From positions 1 through 64,000 of the forward strand of contig NZ_FQUL01000004.1 in assembly GCF_900128965.1 (NCBI RefSeq): a stretch of DNA of 64,000 bases. The letters run 5' to 3'. Under the pieces are notes generated by a model, which did no database searches, was not told where the DNA came from, and saw nothing but the letters and a program-made list of their open reading frames with translations. Of the stretch, positions 1-9,079 are shown piece after piece. The DNA comes from Ferrithrix thermotolerans DSM 19514. GTDB taxonomy: Bacteria > Actinomycetota > Acidimicrobiia > Acidimicrobiales > Acidimicrobiaceae. The first letter of the stretch is position 1. Every line of letters begins with the position of its first letter. Both the position numbers and the translations under genes were made by a program.

Positions 1-195
1 AACCACTTACTAAGATAGACACAGTTCCAAAGACTCTATGGCCTATTTGCACAACTTTAGGCACACGACCCCCTGAACACCTTCCACCTAAGTAAAAGTG
101 TTCGCCGAGATGTGAGCGTTGTTGATCTGAGATCGAAGACTATGCGGCGAGACTAATGCTGTGCTCGATAGCTGTACTTTTGATTCGATGAGGTG

Positions 196-1860
196 TTATT
201 GGGGCACGATAGTTACCAATGTGCCGATGTGAACCTGAGGATAGACGATGGCGGCGTTGGAAACCGGTAGTTCAACACAACCGAGGCTTTGAGGAAAGCC
301 GTATTGTGAGCGGACAAAGCCGTGTACGGCCTCACTGCCTAAGAAGTAGTTGATCCAGTGGACGAGATCGTGGTACGTCGTCCCGTTGGGGTTTGTCCCA
401 CTCATGTAGTCCTGCACGAATCGAAGGTATATAGGGTAGGTTCCATCAGTGGTGTTTAGACCTTGAATGCCTGTATTTACCAACGTGCTAAAGACCATGG
501 AGCCGTTTTCGTATAGGTAGAGCATCTCGGGACGTTGCTTTTCGACTTCGATCCAAGAGTACCTGTGTGGATCGGTCTTATTGGCTACTACGTCCTGGAG
601 AAGAGTTGGCCAGAGTAGGGGATTGTTGAGACCGTTTGTATCGAGATGGTTGAACTGCTCGAAAGACATAACGGCGCCTCTTGTTATTACATTGTAGGTT
701 CCGCTCTGCCAAAGAGATGTAAAGTTTGACGGCATCGACCACTTCCAGTTGAAGCTGCCGACTGGCGTAGTCAAGACTGTACTTGCTAGTTCGTTTACCG
801 AGTTTGTGGGTAGAGCAGAATTGCTGGTAAAGCTCAAGGGAAGGTAGTTGAGTTGTGCTAGCAGTTGCTGCAGTCGGGTTATGGAGGGAGGCGCTCCTTG
901 AAGAGAAAGTGTGTTCGTTGGAGACGAAACCGACCCATCGCCCTGAGCGATTGCAACCTTTGTCGGCAAGGTCATAGTGAACTGCTCGGACGGCCAAAAG
1001 TCTGCCTGTGTCGGTGTGTATGTAATGGAGTACGGCGTGTTAGATACCCACTTGCCCTGTGGTAGGAGAGCGCCGTTTATCTGCGGACTGATGGACGGCA
1101 TCTTGGCACCAAAGACCTGCGAGACGGGTTTAGACAATGTGATGGTGATTGGTGATGAGGGACTTAGGCTATCTAGAGGTTGGCTGACTACGGCCATTGG
1201 GACCGACGATGAGTTTCGAAAGTACGTTATTTGAGAAGGGGTCGGCAAGGACTCCCATGTCTCTGGTGACGCTGCAACGGTGATCGTGCCCGCCAGAGTT
1301 GAGCCGATAGAGTCTACCAAAGAGAGTTGTTTTGACCTAGAGGTGAGATCGATGATTTTGGTGCCTGCAGGCCCGTCGATGGCAGCCATTTGAACTGGAG
1401 ACGAGAAGTAGGCTAGTAAGGGCTTGGTGGGAGAGTCGAAGGCGATCGTGTTCAACAGAGTGGCTTTTGGGGTTATAACCGTCTCCGATAACCGTTCGGT
1501 CCTTCCGGTGAGCCAGCTGATCCAAGAGGGACGTTCTACTGTGAAGCTGATGTGAACTTTTACGCCTTCTGCTAACTTTTGCTGAGGTACTAAGTCGCCG
1601 TTCACAAGCTTGAACAGAATCGGTCTCCCGTCGACGGAGGCGATCGTGTTCAGAATCTTCTGGCTTACACCAGCCAGCTCGATGTGAGCTAAGGAGGTCT
1701 TGGACTCTATGAATCCAGCCTTCGGCCACTCAAGAACGGTAGCGACCGTAGCGCCTATTAGCGCTACGCCGACAAATATACCTGAACCTACAAAGATGCG
1801 CTTAGCACCAGAGTGTTTACTGCTATTGTGAAGTGCTCGTTTTCCCTGACTCAATGCCAC
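196..1860 (-). CDS. L,D-transpeptidase (YkuD domain) with N-terminal membrane anchor
   Basis: A 554-residue protein likely to form 3-3 crosslinks in peptidoglycan or attach proteins to it, outside the membrane. One hydrophobic helix (about residues 22-42) follows a basic start, so it is a signal anchor. The middle looks like Ig-like repeats, as in actinobacterial L,D-transpeptidases. The C-terminus carries the YkuD catalytic pattern: His513 in HGFVRSQYG and Cys528 in SLGCVEL. The GTG start at 1858-1860 is preceded by a GAGG-type ribosome site. It stands alone. The family assignment is firm from the His and Cys motif; the exact crosslink made is not visible. Confidence 0.88.
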   Translation of the reverse strand: MALSQGKRALHNSSKHSGAKRIFVGSGIFVGVALIGATVATVLEWPKAGFIESKTSLAHIELAGVSQKILNTIASVDGRPILFKLVNGDLVPQQKLAEGVKVHISFTVERPSWISWLTGRTERLSETVITPKATLLNTIAFDSPTKPLLAYFSSPVQMAAIDGPAGTKIIDLTSRSKQLSLVDSIGSTLAGTITVAASPETWESLPTPSQITYFRNSSSVPMAVVSQPLDSLSPSSPITITLSKPVSQVFGAKMPSISPQINGALLPQGKWVSNTPYSITYTPTQADFWPSEQFTMTLPTKVAIAQGDGSVSSPTNTLSLQGAPPSITRLQQLLAQLNYLPLSFTSNSALPTNSVNELASTVLTTPVGSFNWKWSMPSNFTSLWQSGTYNVITRGAVMSFEQFNHLDTNGLNNPLLWPTLLQDVVANKTDPHRYSWIEVEKQRPEMLYLYENGSMVFSTLVNTGIQGLNTTDGTYPIYLRFVQDYMSGTNPNGTTYHDLVHWINYFLGSEAVHGFVRSQYGFPQSLGCVELPVSNAAIVYPQVHIGTLVTIVPQ

Positions 1861-2282
1861 TTATTCCTCACTTCTTAGAGCATCGGTTCAACTGCACCAA
1901 AACTGGAGTTTCCTACCTTGTAGATGCCAATACGGGATACTTCCTACAAGCAAGTGTACATGATAAACGTCAATGGTGCCCAGAACAGAAGCAAACTCTA
2001 ACTTTATGCTATCCAATTGTGACCTCTTCGCTACCGAGGTGGCTGCGATCCTTGGGTGTTTCTTATGTAGAGTGGATGACCAACGTTACTCTGGAACCTT
2101 CGATGGTAGAAACGAAGTTGAGGTCGGACGCAACTGCCGAAACACACGAGATCAAAGATCCTTTAGCGCATCTGTGCAATATGGTACGTTTTATGAGAGT
2201 GAACACCATCTGCAAACTTGGCTTTGACGACTGCAATTGATGAAGGTTCTGAGCAGAGGAGCCGGTGTCTAAAAAGTAAGAA
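1861..2282. other. intergenic stretch without a supported gene
   Basis: Between the divergently placed L,D-transpeptidase start and the terminator of the next minus-strand gene. Open frames of 135 and 84 codons run on the plus strand, but they overlap each other in different frames, one begins inside the neighbouring gene, and neither resembles a known family. No RNA gene is recognised. Confidence 0.4.
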
Positions 2283-2317
2283 CGCTCCGCCGAACACTCA
2301 GGCTCGAAGGCGGAGCG
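2283..2317 (-). terminator. hairpin terminator of the small Cys-rich gene
   Basis: A perfect 9-bp inverted repeat (CGCTCCGCC at 2283-2291, GGCGGAGCG at 2309-2317) with a 17-nt loop lies 16 bases past the stop of the minus-strand gene. Read on the minus strand it is followed by a T-rich stretch (GTTCTTACTTTTTAG). Confidence 0.7.
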
Positions 2318-2332
2318 AGTCCTTAGATTTAA

Positions 2333-2494
2333 TTATCTTCTAAACCAGCCCTTTGAACTGCCAGCTGAGGCGTTGGAGCCACATTGGCATCTTTCAGATA
2401 CCGGAATATGTCCTAATACTTGCTCTACGTGCTGACCGCATCCGGCCCACGTAGGCTTCTTGCACTTGCTACATGTTACTGCTCTACACATACC
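2333..2494 (-). CDS. small conserved Cys-rich protein
   Basis: A 53-residue protein starting MCRAVTCSKC, followed by the conserved block KPTWAGCGQHVEQVL and a C-terminal CQC. This pattern is typical of a short uncharacterised actinobacterial protein. The two CxxC-like Cys pairs and a His suggest a structural zinc site, which is inference. I start at the ATG at 2492-2494 because homologues as I recall them begin at MCRAVTC; an upstream ATG at 2516-2518 would add eight residues. A clean hairpin terminator follows. The function is unknown. Confidence 0.72.
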   Translation of the reverse strand, partial: GMCRAVTCSKCKKPTWAGCGQHVEQVLGHIPVSERCQCGSNASAGSSKGWFRR

Positions 2495-2593
2495 CCACAG
2501 GGTATAGGCAGTATGCAAGTCGTCCGGTCAAATTTTCGATAAAATTGATACTAACACCTAGTTGTATCATGATAATGGCTCTTCATTGTGGTT

Positions 2594-2626
2594 GTTAGAG
2601 TTCCCCGGAGAGCGGGGAACTCTAAC
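2594..2626 (-). terminator. strong hairpin after the DUF3048 gene
   Basis: A perfect 14-bp inverted repeat (2594-2607 with 2613-2626) and a 5-nt loop, 8 bases past the stop of the minus-strand DUF3048 gene. No T run follows on either strand, so it may stabilise the 3' end rather than act as a classical intrinsic terminator. Confidence 0.6.
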
Positions 2627-2634
2627 TCAGGATC

Positions 2635-3750
2635 TCAGCTCACGGAAACGGCTACGGTGTTGGGTACGAGTTCCACCCAGGTGCGACCGGGTGCCAAGGG
2701 GATCTTTGTACCAGAACTTAGGTAGTACTGGGTTGGCTCAGCGTAGTTTGGTCGGCTCCAGTATCCCGTGTACTCTCTTCCATTTCGAAATATCATAACT
2801 GGTCCCGTGCCGATGGTGATGGAGTGGACTCCATAGACGTTGGTGCCGGTCTCGACGTAAGGGCCAGGTATCGTTTGCACCATCTGCACTACTACGTTGG
2901 TTGCATTCTGTTGTGCCCCGCTACTAGAGAGGTCGGGCTGACTTCCATACGATCTCAGCCAGAGCTGCTTTTGTGAACTCCATGTCCAGTTGACCTGAGC
3001 AGCGTAAGAGAAGGGTACATAAACGTTCGTAACCGCTGTGCCGCCGCTTGGGACTGACTTTTGAAAGGTAAAGATCCGATTGGGGGGTGTAGTGGATGGG
3101 TCAAGAGCGTAGAGATTTTTAGTCGATGTGTACAGGTTCTCGGGGGCGGCTCTAGTAGAGATTCTGTAGTAAGAGTTTATGTATCGGAAAAAGTCTGCAT
3201 CAAAGAGATAAGGCTTTTGAGAGACTGCGTAACGATCTGGATTTATGCCACCGGCAAACGCAATAATCGGTTTACCCAAAGGCTCAATGACGTGCCAGTC
3301 TGTCCAGCGTAAGGAGCGAACCGGTCCTATAGCTGAGGCGTTGTTGCACTGAAATACTGCTATGTATCGAGTGATGCCACCTTCAACCTGGACTTCGTAA
3401 ACGATGTCGGCCTCTTGCAGGCCACTCTGGGGTCGCGCAGCAGGGTCGTTTCCTACCTTAACTGCCAAGGCGGGTCGCTGGGGTACCGTGCCGTTGGGTG
3501 CTGGGAGATCTGTCAGCGGGCAAGTGGCTGAGGTGGTTGATGCGACAGGTGCTGAGTTAGAAGACACTGATGTGGTGCTTGATGGACTTGTTGCGATCGC
3601 TGACCGAGGACTTTTCTTTGCAGTAACGTATCTGTAGCCGAAGGCGCCGACGACTACGACTGCCAGGAGTCCTGCAAGTACGCTAAGTTTCAAACTCATG
3701 GAGTTGGGACCCTTTGGATTTCTTGGCGTGGCGCTGTGACTGCCAGGCAC
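2635..3750 (-). CDS. DUF3048 (YerB-type) extracytoplasmic protein
   Basis: A 371-residue secreted or membrane-anchored protein. A hydrophobic helix (about residues 20-42) precedes a Ser/Thr-rich linker, then the DUF3048 core with conserved blocks RPALAVKVGNDPAARPQSG, EADIVYEVQVEGGITRY and IGPVRSLRWTD. The family, named from Bacillus YerB, has no settled function. The GTG start at 3748-3750 sits just behind a good GGGAGG site; an internal ATG at 3697-3699 would begin directly before the hydrophobic helix and remains possible. It is monocistronic, between its hairpin and a 270-base spacer before the divergent dehydrogenase operon. Confidence 0.82.
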   Translation of the reverse strand: MPGSHSATPRNPKGPNSMSLKLSVLAGLLAVVVVGAFGYRYVTAKKSPRSAIATSPSSTTSVSSNSAPVASTTSATCPLTDLPAPNGTVPQRPALAVKVGNDPAARPQSGLQEADIVYEVQVEGGITRYIAVFQCNNASAIGPVRSLRWTDWHVIEPLGKPIIAFAGGINPDRYAVSQKPYLFDADFFRYINSYYRISTRAAPENLYTSTKNLYALDPSTTPPNRIFTFQKSVPSGGTAVTNVYVPFSYAAQVNWTWSSQKQLWLRSYGSQPDLSSSGAQQNATNVVVQMVQTIPGPYVETGTNVYGVHSITIGTGPVMIFRNGREYTGYWSRPNYAEPTQYYLSSGTKIPLAPGRTWVELVPNTVAVSVS

Positions 3751-4023
3751 GTGACCTCCCTCAGTTCACGCGAGCGGTAAGACTCAACGTTGTTATTTGC
3801 AGATACTAGCGGTTTTGTCGGCATATTTCACAGAGACCTTAGTGCAAAGTCTTCGTGAATCTCTTGAACCATGTTTGATAAATTTAGTAATTTAGTGGTA
3901 GCGTTTCAGTGTGCTTCGATAGTTGTCAATTTAGTTTTTCTTGATTGTAACCTACGTTAAAGTATGTAAGGTTAGGTTCCTGAGAGTAGTTTTAGGCATA
4001 TTTCCGACGGGAGGGAAAGCGAT

Positions 4024-5109
4024 ATGGTGGCCAAAACTAAGTCGAATGCGAAAGGTGTTATACCTCGGTACAGCCCTATCCAGATCCTAAATTCAGAGGG
4101 AGAACTGACAGGTCCTTCGCCTGAGATCAAAGACGAGCTGTTACTTGAGATCTACAAGTACATGATTTTGGGCCGTACCTTTGATCAGCGCGCACTTTCT
4201 CTCCAACGTCAGGGAAGGATCGGAACATACGCACCTATCTCAGGACAAGAAGCAGTGCAGGTTGTGAGCGCAATGTGTCTCAAAGAGGACGACTGGATGT
4301 TTCCAACCTATCGAGACTATGCAGCTATGTATGTGCATGGGATGCCCATGAGGGATCTGTTTCTGTTCCCGATGGGGCACCCTCAAGGAGGAAGGGCGCC
4401 TCAAAACGTTAACATCTATGCAATCTCGATCTCGATAGCGACTCATCTTCCTCACGCCGTGGGGGCGGCTTGGGCGTCTAAGATCAAAGGCGAGTCAAAG
4501 GCATTCATAACCTATCACGGAGACGGTGCTACCTCGGAAGGAGACTTCCACGAGGCCATGAACTTTGCGGGGGTTTTCCAGGTTCCTTTGGTAACGATCT
4601 GCGAAAACAACGGATGGGCTATAAGCCTTCCGAGAGACCATCAGACACACTCCGAGACCATTGCCCAAAAGGGAGAAGCCTACGGTATACCTTCTTTTAT
4701 GGTCGACGGGAACGACCCGTTGGCGGTCTACAAAGTTGTAACAGAGGGCCTCGAGAGAGCCAGGGCAGGGGAGGGGCCAACGTTCATAGAGGCCGTTACC
4801 TATCGTCTTGGACCGCATACGACAGCTGACGATCCCGGCAGATACAGAAGTCAGGAAGAGCTGGATCAGATGAAGCAGAAAGATCCACTAGTGAGAACCT
4901 CGCTATATCTGCGTAAACTCAACCTGCTTAGTGAGGCAGAGGAAGCTGCTATGTGGGAGGAGGCTAAGACGGTCGTTGGCGAAGCGCTGAAGGCTGCTGA
5001 GAGTATCGCACCGCCAGAGCCAGACTTCTTCTTCCATCATGTGTACGAAGAACCTACTCCCAATATTTTGAAACAGATGCGCGAGTTCGTAGCTGAGGAG
5101 GCAGAGTAA
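4024..5109 (+). CDS. pdhA: 2-oxoacid dehydrogenase E1 alpha subunit
   Basis: A 361-residue thiamine diphosphate enzyme, the alpha half of a heterotetrameric E1 that decarboxylates pyruvate (or branched-chain 2-oxoacids) and passes the acyl group to E2. The TPP and Mg motif is clear: HGDGATSEGDFHEAMN about residue 165, ending in ENNGWAIS. The start ATG follows GGGAGG by about 8 bases. It opens a four-gene operon (E1 alpha, E1 beta, E2, E3), with the stop directly abutting the next ATG. Sequence alone does not decide pyruvate versus branched-chain substrate; the family signature and length fit both. Confidence 0.92.
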   Translation: MVAKTKSNAKGVIPRYSPIQILNSEGELTGPSPEIKDELLLEIYKYMILGRTFDQRALSLQRQGRIGTYAPISGQEAVQVVSAMCLKEDDWMFPTYRDYAAMYVHGMPMRDLFLFPMGHPQGGRAPQNVNIYAISISIATHLPHAVGAAWASKIKGESKAFITYHGDGATSEGDFHEAMNFAGVFQVPLVTICENNGWAISLPRDHQTHSETIAQKGEAYGIPSFMVDGNDPLAVYKVVTEGLERARAGEGPTFIEAVTYRLGPHTTADDPGRYRSQEELDQMKQKDPLVRTSLYLRKLNLLSEAEEAAMWEEAKTVVGEALKAAESIAPPEPDFFFHHVYEEPTPNILKQMREFVAEEAE

Positions 5110-6087
5110 ATGGCGAAACTTACTATGGTGCAGGCGATAAACCAGGCTCTAAGACAAGCTATGGAGTCAAATCCTGAGGTAATGGTTCTAGGAGAGGATG
5201 TCGGCAGGGATGGAGGCGTCTTCAGGGCTACTGAGGGTCTCATCGAAATATTTGGAAGCGAGAGAGTTGTGGACACTCCTCTGTCCGAGTCGGGTATCTT
5301 GGGAACTGCGATTGGACTTGCGGTATATGGTCTTCGTCCGGTTCCAGAGATTCAGTTTATGGGGTTTTTGTACCCGGCCTTCGATCAGCTCGTCTCGCAG
5401 GCTGCGAGAATTCGAACACGAAGTACATCCCGCTTTACCTGTCCTTTGACGCTTAGAGTTCCCTACGGAGGCAACGTCAAGTCTCCGGAGCTGCACTCCG
5501 ACTCTCTTGAAGCGCTGATTGCGCACTCACCAGGAGTCAAAGTGGTTACTCCCTCTAATCCATACGACGCGAAAGGCCTCCTTTTGGCTGCAATCATGGA
5601 TCCCGACCCGGTAGTATTTGCCGAACCCTTAAGACTTTATAGAGCTACCCGGGAGGAGGTACCAGACGCATGGTATCAGATCGAGCTGGGAAAGGCGAAG
5701 GTTGCAAGAGAAGGAAGTGACGTCACGGTAATAGCCTGGGGATCCATGGTTCCAACCTCCCTGAGAGCTGCCGATATGGCTGAAGAAGAGGGAATCTCTG
5801 TAGAGGTCGTAGATCTAAGGACTGTGTCCCCAATCGATGTGGACACGATTCTGCGTTCAGTAGCCAAGACCCATAGGGCGATAGTGGTACACGAGGCTCC
5901 AAAGACGGCGGGACTTGGTGCTGAGATAGCAGCTACCCTAGCCGAAGAAGCGATATTGGACCTTGAGGCTCCCGTGATGAGGGTTACCGGTTACGATACC
6001 CCGTTCCCCGTGCCGGCAGTAGAGCGAAGCTATGTGCCTTCAGATCGACGGGTTATGGAGTCCATTCGTGCCTGTGTAAAGTTTTGA
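5110..6087 (+). CDS. pdhB: 2-oxoacid dehydrogenase E1 beta subunit
   Basis: A 325-residue partner of the E1 alpha subunit. It has the usual transketolase-like pyrimidine domain (MVLGEDVGRDGGVFRATEGL, then GTAIGLAVYGLRPVPEIQF) and the C-terminal transketolase domain (VEVVDLRTVSPIDVDTI, then VHEAPKTAGLGAEIAA). Its ATG directly follows the alpha stop codon, consistent with translational coupling and equal amounts of both subunits. Same substrate uncertainty as the alpha subunit. Confidence 0.92.
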   Translation: MAKLTMVQAINQALRQAMESNPEVMVLGEDVGRDGGVFRATEGLIEIFGSERVVDTPLSESGILGTAIGLAVYGLRPVPEIQFMGFLYPAFDQLVSQAARIRTRSTSRFTCPLTLRVPYGGNVKSPELHSDSLEALIAHSPGVKVVTPSNPYDAKGLLLAAIMDPDPVVFAEPLRLYRATREEVPDAWYQIELGKAKVAREGSDVTVIAWGSMVPTSLRAADMAEEEGISVEVVDLRTVSPIDVDTILRSVAKTHRAIVVHEAPKTAGLGAEIAATLAEEAILDLEAPVMRVTGYDTPFPVPAVERSYVPSDRRVMESIRACVKF

Positions 6088-6150
6088 CGTTTCGCCTAAA
6101 GCCTACTAAAGGTGAAGTGAGTCGGAAGCAAGTTTCGGAGGTGTATTGAT

Positions 6151-7497
6151 TTGGCTTATGAGTTTCGCATGCCCGACGTTGGAGAAGGCATCACAGAGGG
6201 AGAGGTTCTACGCTGGTTCTATGACATAGGCGACAAGGTGGACGAGGACGCTCCTCTGGTTGAGGTGCAAACCGATAAAGCGGTTGTTGAGATTCCGTCC
6301 CCGAGTGCGGGACTCTTACTGCGCCGGGGAGCCCAAGAGGGTGAGGTTATAGACGTGGGCAAGGTGTTGGCCGTGATCGGTGACTCCCTTGACGCAGAAG
6401 ATAGTCCGGTCGAAGTGGCGCCTAAGAGCCCGGAGTCAAAAGATGGATTCGACGGTCGCAACAACGACGCAGTGTCTCCGCAGAGTCTTGGCACAACATC
6501 AGCTTCGGTCCTCGATGCTCCTAATCCCACACTGAATCGTAGAGTGTTAGCCATGCCTTCGGTTAGAAAACTCGCTAGGGACCTAGGGGTAGACATTTCT
6601 CTTGTGAGCGGCACTGGCTCAGGCGGGCGTGTCCTTGCCCATGACGTTCGAGCCTTCGTTGACCAGCCCAAAGGTAAGTCACCTGTGTCGTCGCCTAAGA
6701 GGATTTTGGAGGAGGCCTCGTCCGATTCCGTGCTTGAGATTCATGACGAAGATCAGCACCTTGAAATAGACCATGACGTACCTCGGCAAGTCATGACGGA
6801 TGTCCGAGTGCCACTGAAGGGCCTGCGCAGGAAGATAGCAGAGCACATGGTAGAAAGCGTCTCCAAGATACCTCATGTGACGACATTCGACGAGGTCGAG
6901 ATATCTCGATTGGTAGAGCTAAGATCTAGGCTCAAGCCCTTGGCTGAACAGCAAGGGGTCAAGCTTACTTATCTTCCCTTCATCGTGAAGGCGGCCGCCT
7001 CCTTGCTTCGGAAGTACCCTTATCTGAACTCTTCCTTTGACGATGAGGCGCAGGAGATCGTGCTTCACCAGAGAGTCAACTTTGGAATAGCTACTGCGAC
7101 TGAAGCTGGTCTCATGGTTCCGGTTGTTCAAGATGTTGATAGAAGATCGGTGCTGGATCTCGCTAAAGAGATCGATAGATTGGCTGCATCATCCAGAGAA
7201 CGTACAGTTACTCTTGATGAGCTAAGAGGCTCCACTTTCTCAGTCACAAACATAGGAGTGGTAGGTGGTACGGCCGCCACGCCGATCATTAACTATCCAG
7301 ACTCTGCGATCTTGGGTGTCTACAGACTTGCGAAAAAGCCGGTGGTTATGGACGGAGCGATCGAGGTAGGTCAGATTCTTCCTCTGAGTCTTACTTTCGA
7401 TCACCGTATTGTGGACGGGGAGACCGGAGCTAGATTTTTGTCTGAGCTTTGTGGGTTGTTAGCCGATCCCGAGTTGCTGCTACTGGAGATGATCTAG
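6151..7497 (+). CDS. pdhC: dihydrolipoamide acyltransferase (E2)
   Basis: A 448-residue E2 core. Domains in order: one lipoyl domain (residues 1-78, lipoyl Lys43 in [12 protein letters not shown]); a charged linker; a peripheral subunit-binding domain (about 135-170, [14 protein letters not shown]...GGRVLAHDV); and the catalytic acyltransferase domain with His418 and Asp422 in DHRIVDG. The start is TTG at 6151, chosen because GGAGGTG lies at 6137-6143 and the lipoyl domain begins at once. The stop abuts the E3 gene. Kgd elsewhere in the window carries no lipoyl domain, so this E2 may also supply lipoyl groups to the 2-oxoglutarate reaction, as in hybrid actinobacterial complexes (inference). 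Confidence 0.92.
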   Translation: MAYEFRMPDVGEGITEGEVLRWFYDIGDKVDEDAPLVEVQTDKAVVEIPSPSAGLLLRRGAQEGEVIDVGKVLAVIGDSLDAEDSPVEVAPKSPESKDGFDGRNNDAVSPQSLGTTSASVLDAPNPTLNRRVLAMPSVRKLARDLGVDISLVSGTGSGGRVLAHDVRAFVDQPKGKSPVSSPKRILEEASSDSVLEIHDEDQHLEIDHDVPRQVMTDVRVPLKGLRRKIAEHMVESVSKIPHVTTFDEVEISRLVELRSRLKPLAEQQGVKLTYLPFIVKAAASLLRKYPYLNSSFDDEAQEIVLHQRVNFGIATATEAGLMVPVVQDVDRRSVLDLAKEIDRLAASSRERTVTLDELRGSTFSVTNIGVVGGTAATPIINYPDSAILGVYRLAKKPVVMDGAIEVGQILPLSLTFDHRIVDGETGARFLSELCGLLADPELLLLEMI

Positions 7498-8919
7498 GTG
7501 GTCGTAGGTGAGTTGACTATCGAGTGTGACCTTTTAGTCGTCGGAGGGGGTCCAGGTGGCTACGTGGCGGCGATCCGTGGGGCACAACTAGGTCAAGACG
7601 TGGTCCTGGTCGAAGAGAATGTCGTTGGCGGGGTATGTCTCAACGTCGGATGCATTCCGTCCAAGGCTCTCATTACCGTGGCCAACAAGGTAGATCAGAT
7701 GGGTCACCTCAAGGAAATGGGCGTCTCCGTTGGCTCCTTGGATGTGGACTTTAGCCAGCTCATGCGGTACAAGGATCAGGTGGTGTCCCGCCTTACCTCT
7801 GGAGTTGCACAGTTACTAAAGGGTAACGGTGTTGAGGTGGTGCAAGGTAATGCAACGTTTGTTTCTGCGAACCTGGCAAGGATACAGCTTGCTCATGAGG
7901 TACAGCAGGTCAGATTTAAGAACGCCATAGTTGCAACAGGTTCTCGACCCCTAGAACTGCCTTCGGTTCCGGTGGATCACGAGGTTGTGGTGGACTCTAC
8001 CGATGCTCTTAGCTTTAGTGAGATTCCTAAACGACTGGTGGTCGTAGGTGGTGGCTATATCGGTCTCGAGATAGGAACCGCTTATCGCAAGTTAGGTTCT
8101 GAGGTGACCGTTGTAGAGGCAACTTCGCAATTGTTGGGAGCTATGGATCAGACGTTGTTGGCTCCCGTTGCGAAAAGACTTAAGGCGCTAGGTGTTACTA
8201 CCCTGCTCTCTACGAAGATAGTTGGAGTCTCAAGAAAAGGTAATGAGGTCTTAGTTTCACTAGAGAGAGATGGCGTTGCTGAGACGCTCCAGGCAGACAA
8301 AGTTGTGGTGGCTGTCGGCAGAACACCTAACTCTCAAAGCCTCGGTCTAGAGCACCTTGGAGTTGCTTTAGATGAAAAGGGATTTATCGTTGTAGACGAT
8401 CAACGCCGAAGTAGCGTCAAGTCGATATTCGCAATCGGGGATGTGGCGGGGGGTGCGCTGCTAGCTCACAAGGCGTCCTTTGAGGGTAAGGTTGCGGCAA
8501 CCGTTGCGGCTGGAAAGAAGGATGCGTACGATCCAGTTGCGGTTCCAGCGGTGGTGTTTACCGATCCAGAGATCGCTTCAGTGGGCTTGACTTTGTCAGA
8601 AGCCGGACGTCTTGGGTACAAGGCAAAGGCAACACGGTTTCCGTTTGCAGCCATCGGAAGGGCGGTCTCGATCAACGAGACAGAGGGCTTCTGTCAGGTG
8701 GTCTACGATGAGGCCGCCGAAACGATACTTGGCATACATCTTGTTGGGCCTGAGGCGTCAGATCTGCTTGGTGAGGCTTCTGTGCTCGTTGAGTTTGGGG
8801 CGACTCTAGAGGACGTGGGTCGAACGATTCATGCGCATCCGACCCTGGCTGAAATCTTTATGGAGGCAGCCGAGGTAGGCCTCGGTCTTCCGGTGCATCA
8901 GTTGCCTCGGAAGTCATAG
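7498..8919 (+). CDS. lpdA: dihydrolipoamide dehydrogenase (E3)
   Basis: A 473-residue flavoprotein that reoxidises dihydrolipoamide with NAD. Seen directly: FAD-binding GGGPGGYVAAIRGA; redox-active disulfide Cys47 and Cys52 in GGVCLNVGCIPSK; NAD-binding GGGYIGLEIGTAYRKLGSE; second FAD motif AIGDVAGGALLAHKASFEG; and the interface His447 with Glu452 in HAHPTLAEI. The GTG start immediately follows the E2 stop. It is the last gene of the operon and the only E3 in the window, so it probably also serves kgd. Confidence 0.94.
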   Translation: MVVGELTIECDLLVVGGGPGGYVAAIRGAQLGQDVVLVEENVVGGVCLNVGCIPSKALITVANKVDQMGHLKEMGVSVGSLDVDFSQLMRYKDQVVSRLTSGVAQLLKGNGVEVVQGNATFVSANLARIQLAHEVQQVRFKNAIVATGSRPLELPSVPVDHEVVVDSTDALSFSEIPKRLVVVGGGYIGLEIGTAYRKLGSEVTVVEATSQLLGAMDQTLLAPVAKRLKALGVTTLLSTKIVGVSRKGNEVLVSLERDGVAETLQADKVVVAVGRTPNSQSLGLEHLGVALDEKGFIVVDDQRRSSVKSIFAIGDVAGGALLAHKASFEGKVAATVAAGKKDAYDPVAVPAVVFTDPEIASVGLTLSEAGRLGYKAKATRFPFAAIGRAVSINETEGFCQVVYDEAAETILGIHLVGPEASDLLGEASVLVEFGATLEDVGRTIHAHPTLAEIFMEAAEVGLGLPVHQLPRKS

Positions 8920-8945
8920 TTCGCCTGTATAAGGTATTTTTCGCA

Positions 8946-9029
8946 TCTGTTACAAAGTAAAGTGAAGGGCTCCTTAAGAGATCTCTGAATTTAGCCTTTC
9001 TGTAACAAAGCGGACAAGCTTACGAAACA
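8946..9029 (+). promoter_or_regulatory. possible nitrogen-regulator site upstream of amtB
   Basis: TCTGTTACAAAG (8946-8957) recurs as TCTGTAACAAAG (8999-9010), 53 bases apart. The second copy continues GTAAC-N6-GACAA-N6-GAAAC, which loosely resembles the GTnAC/GaAAC half-site spacing of actinobacterial GlnR operators. The position before an ammonium transporter fits, but the match is imperfect and the regulator is not in the window. Confidence 0.3.
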
Positions 9030-9079
9030 GGCCGAGGGTAGCTTTGAGCAACTGTAAAACCTATCAAGGAGGCTTTGCT

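Noticed and set aside
1833-2240. A 135-codon plus-strand frame after the L,D-transpeptidase start
   Set aside because: It starts inside the opposite-strand gene, is overlapped by another open frame of 84 codons, and has no family resemblance or ribosome site.
3887-3985. Possible promoter elements before the dehydrogenase operon
   Set aside because: Several TTGA and TA-rich hexamers occur, but no pair has both consensus and spacing good enough to report.
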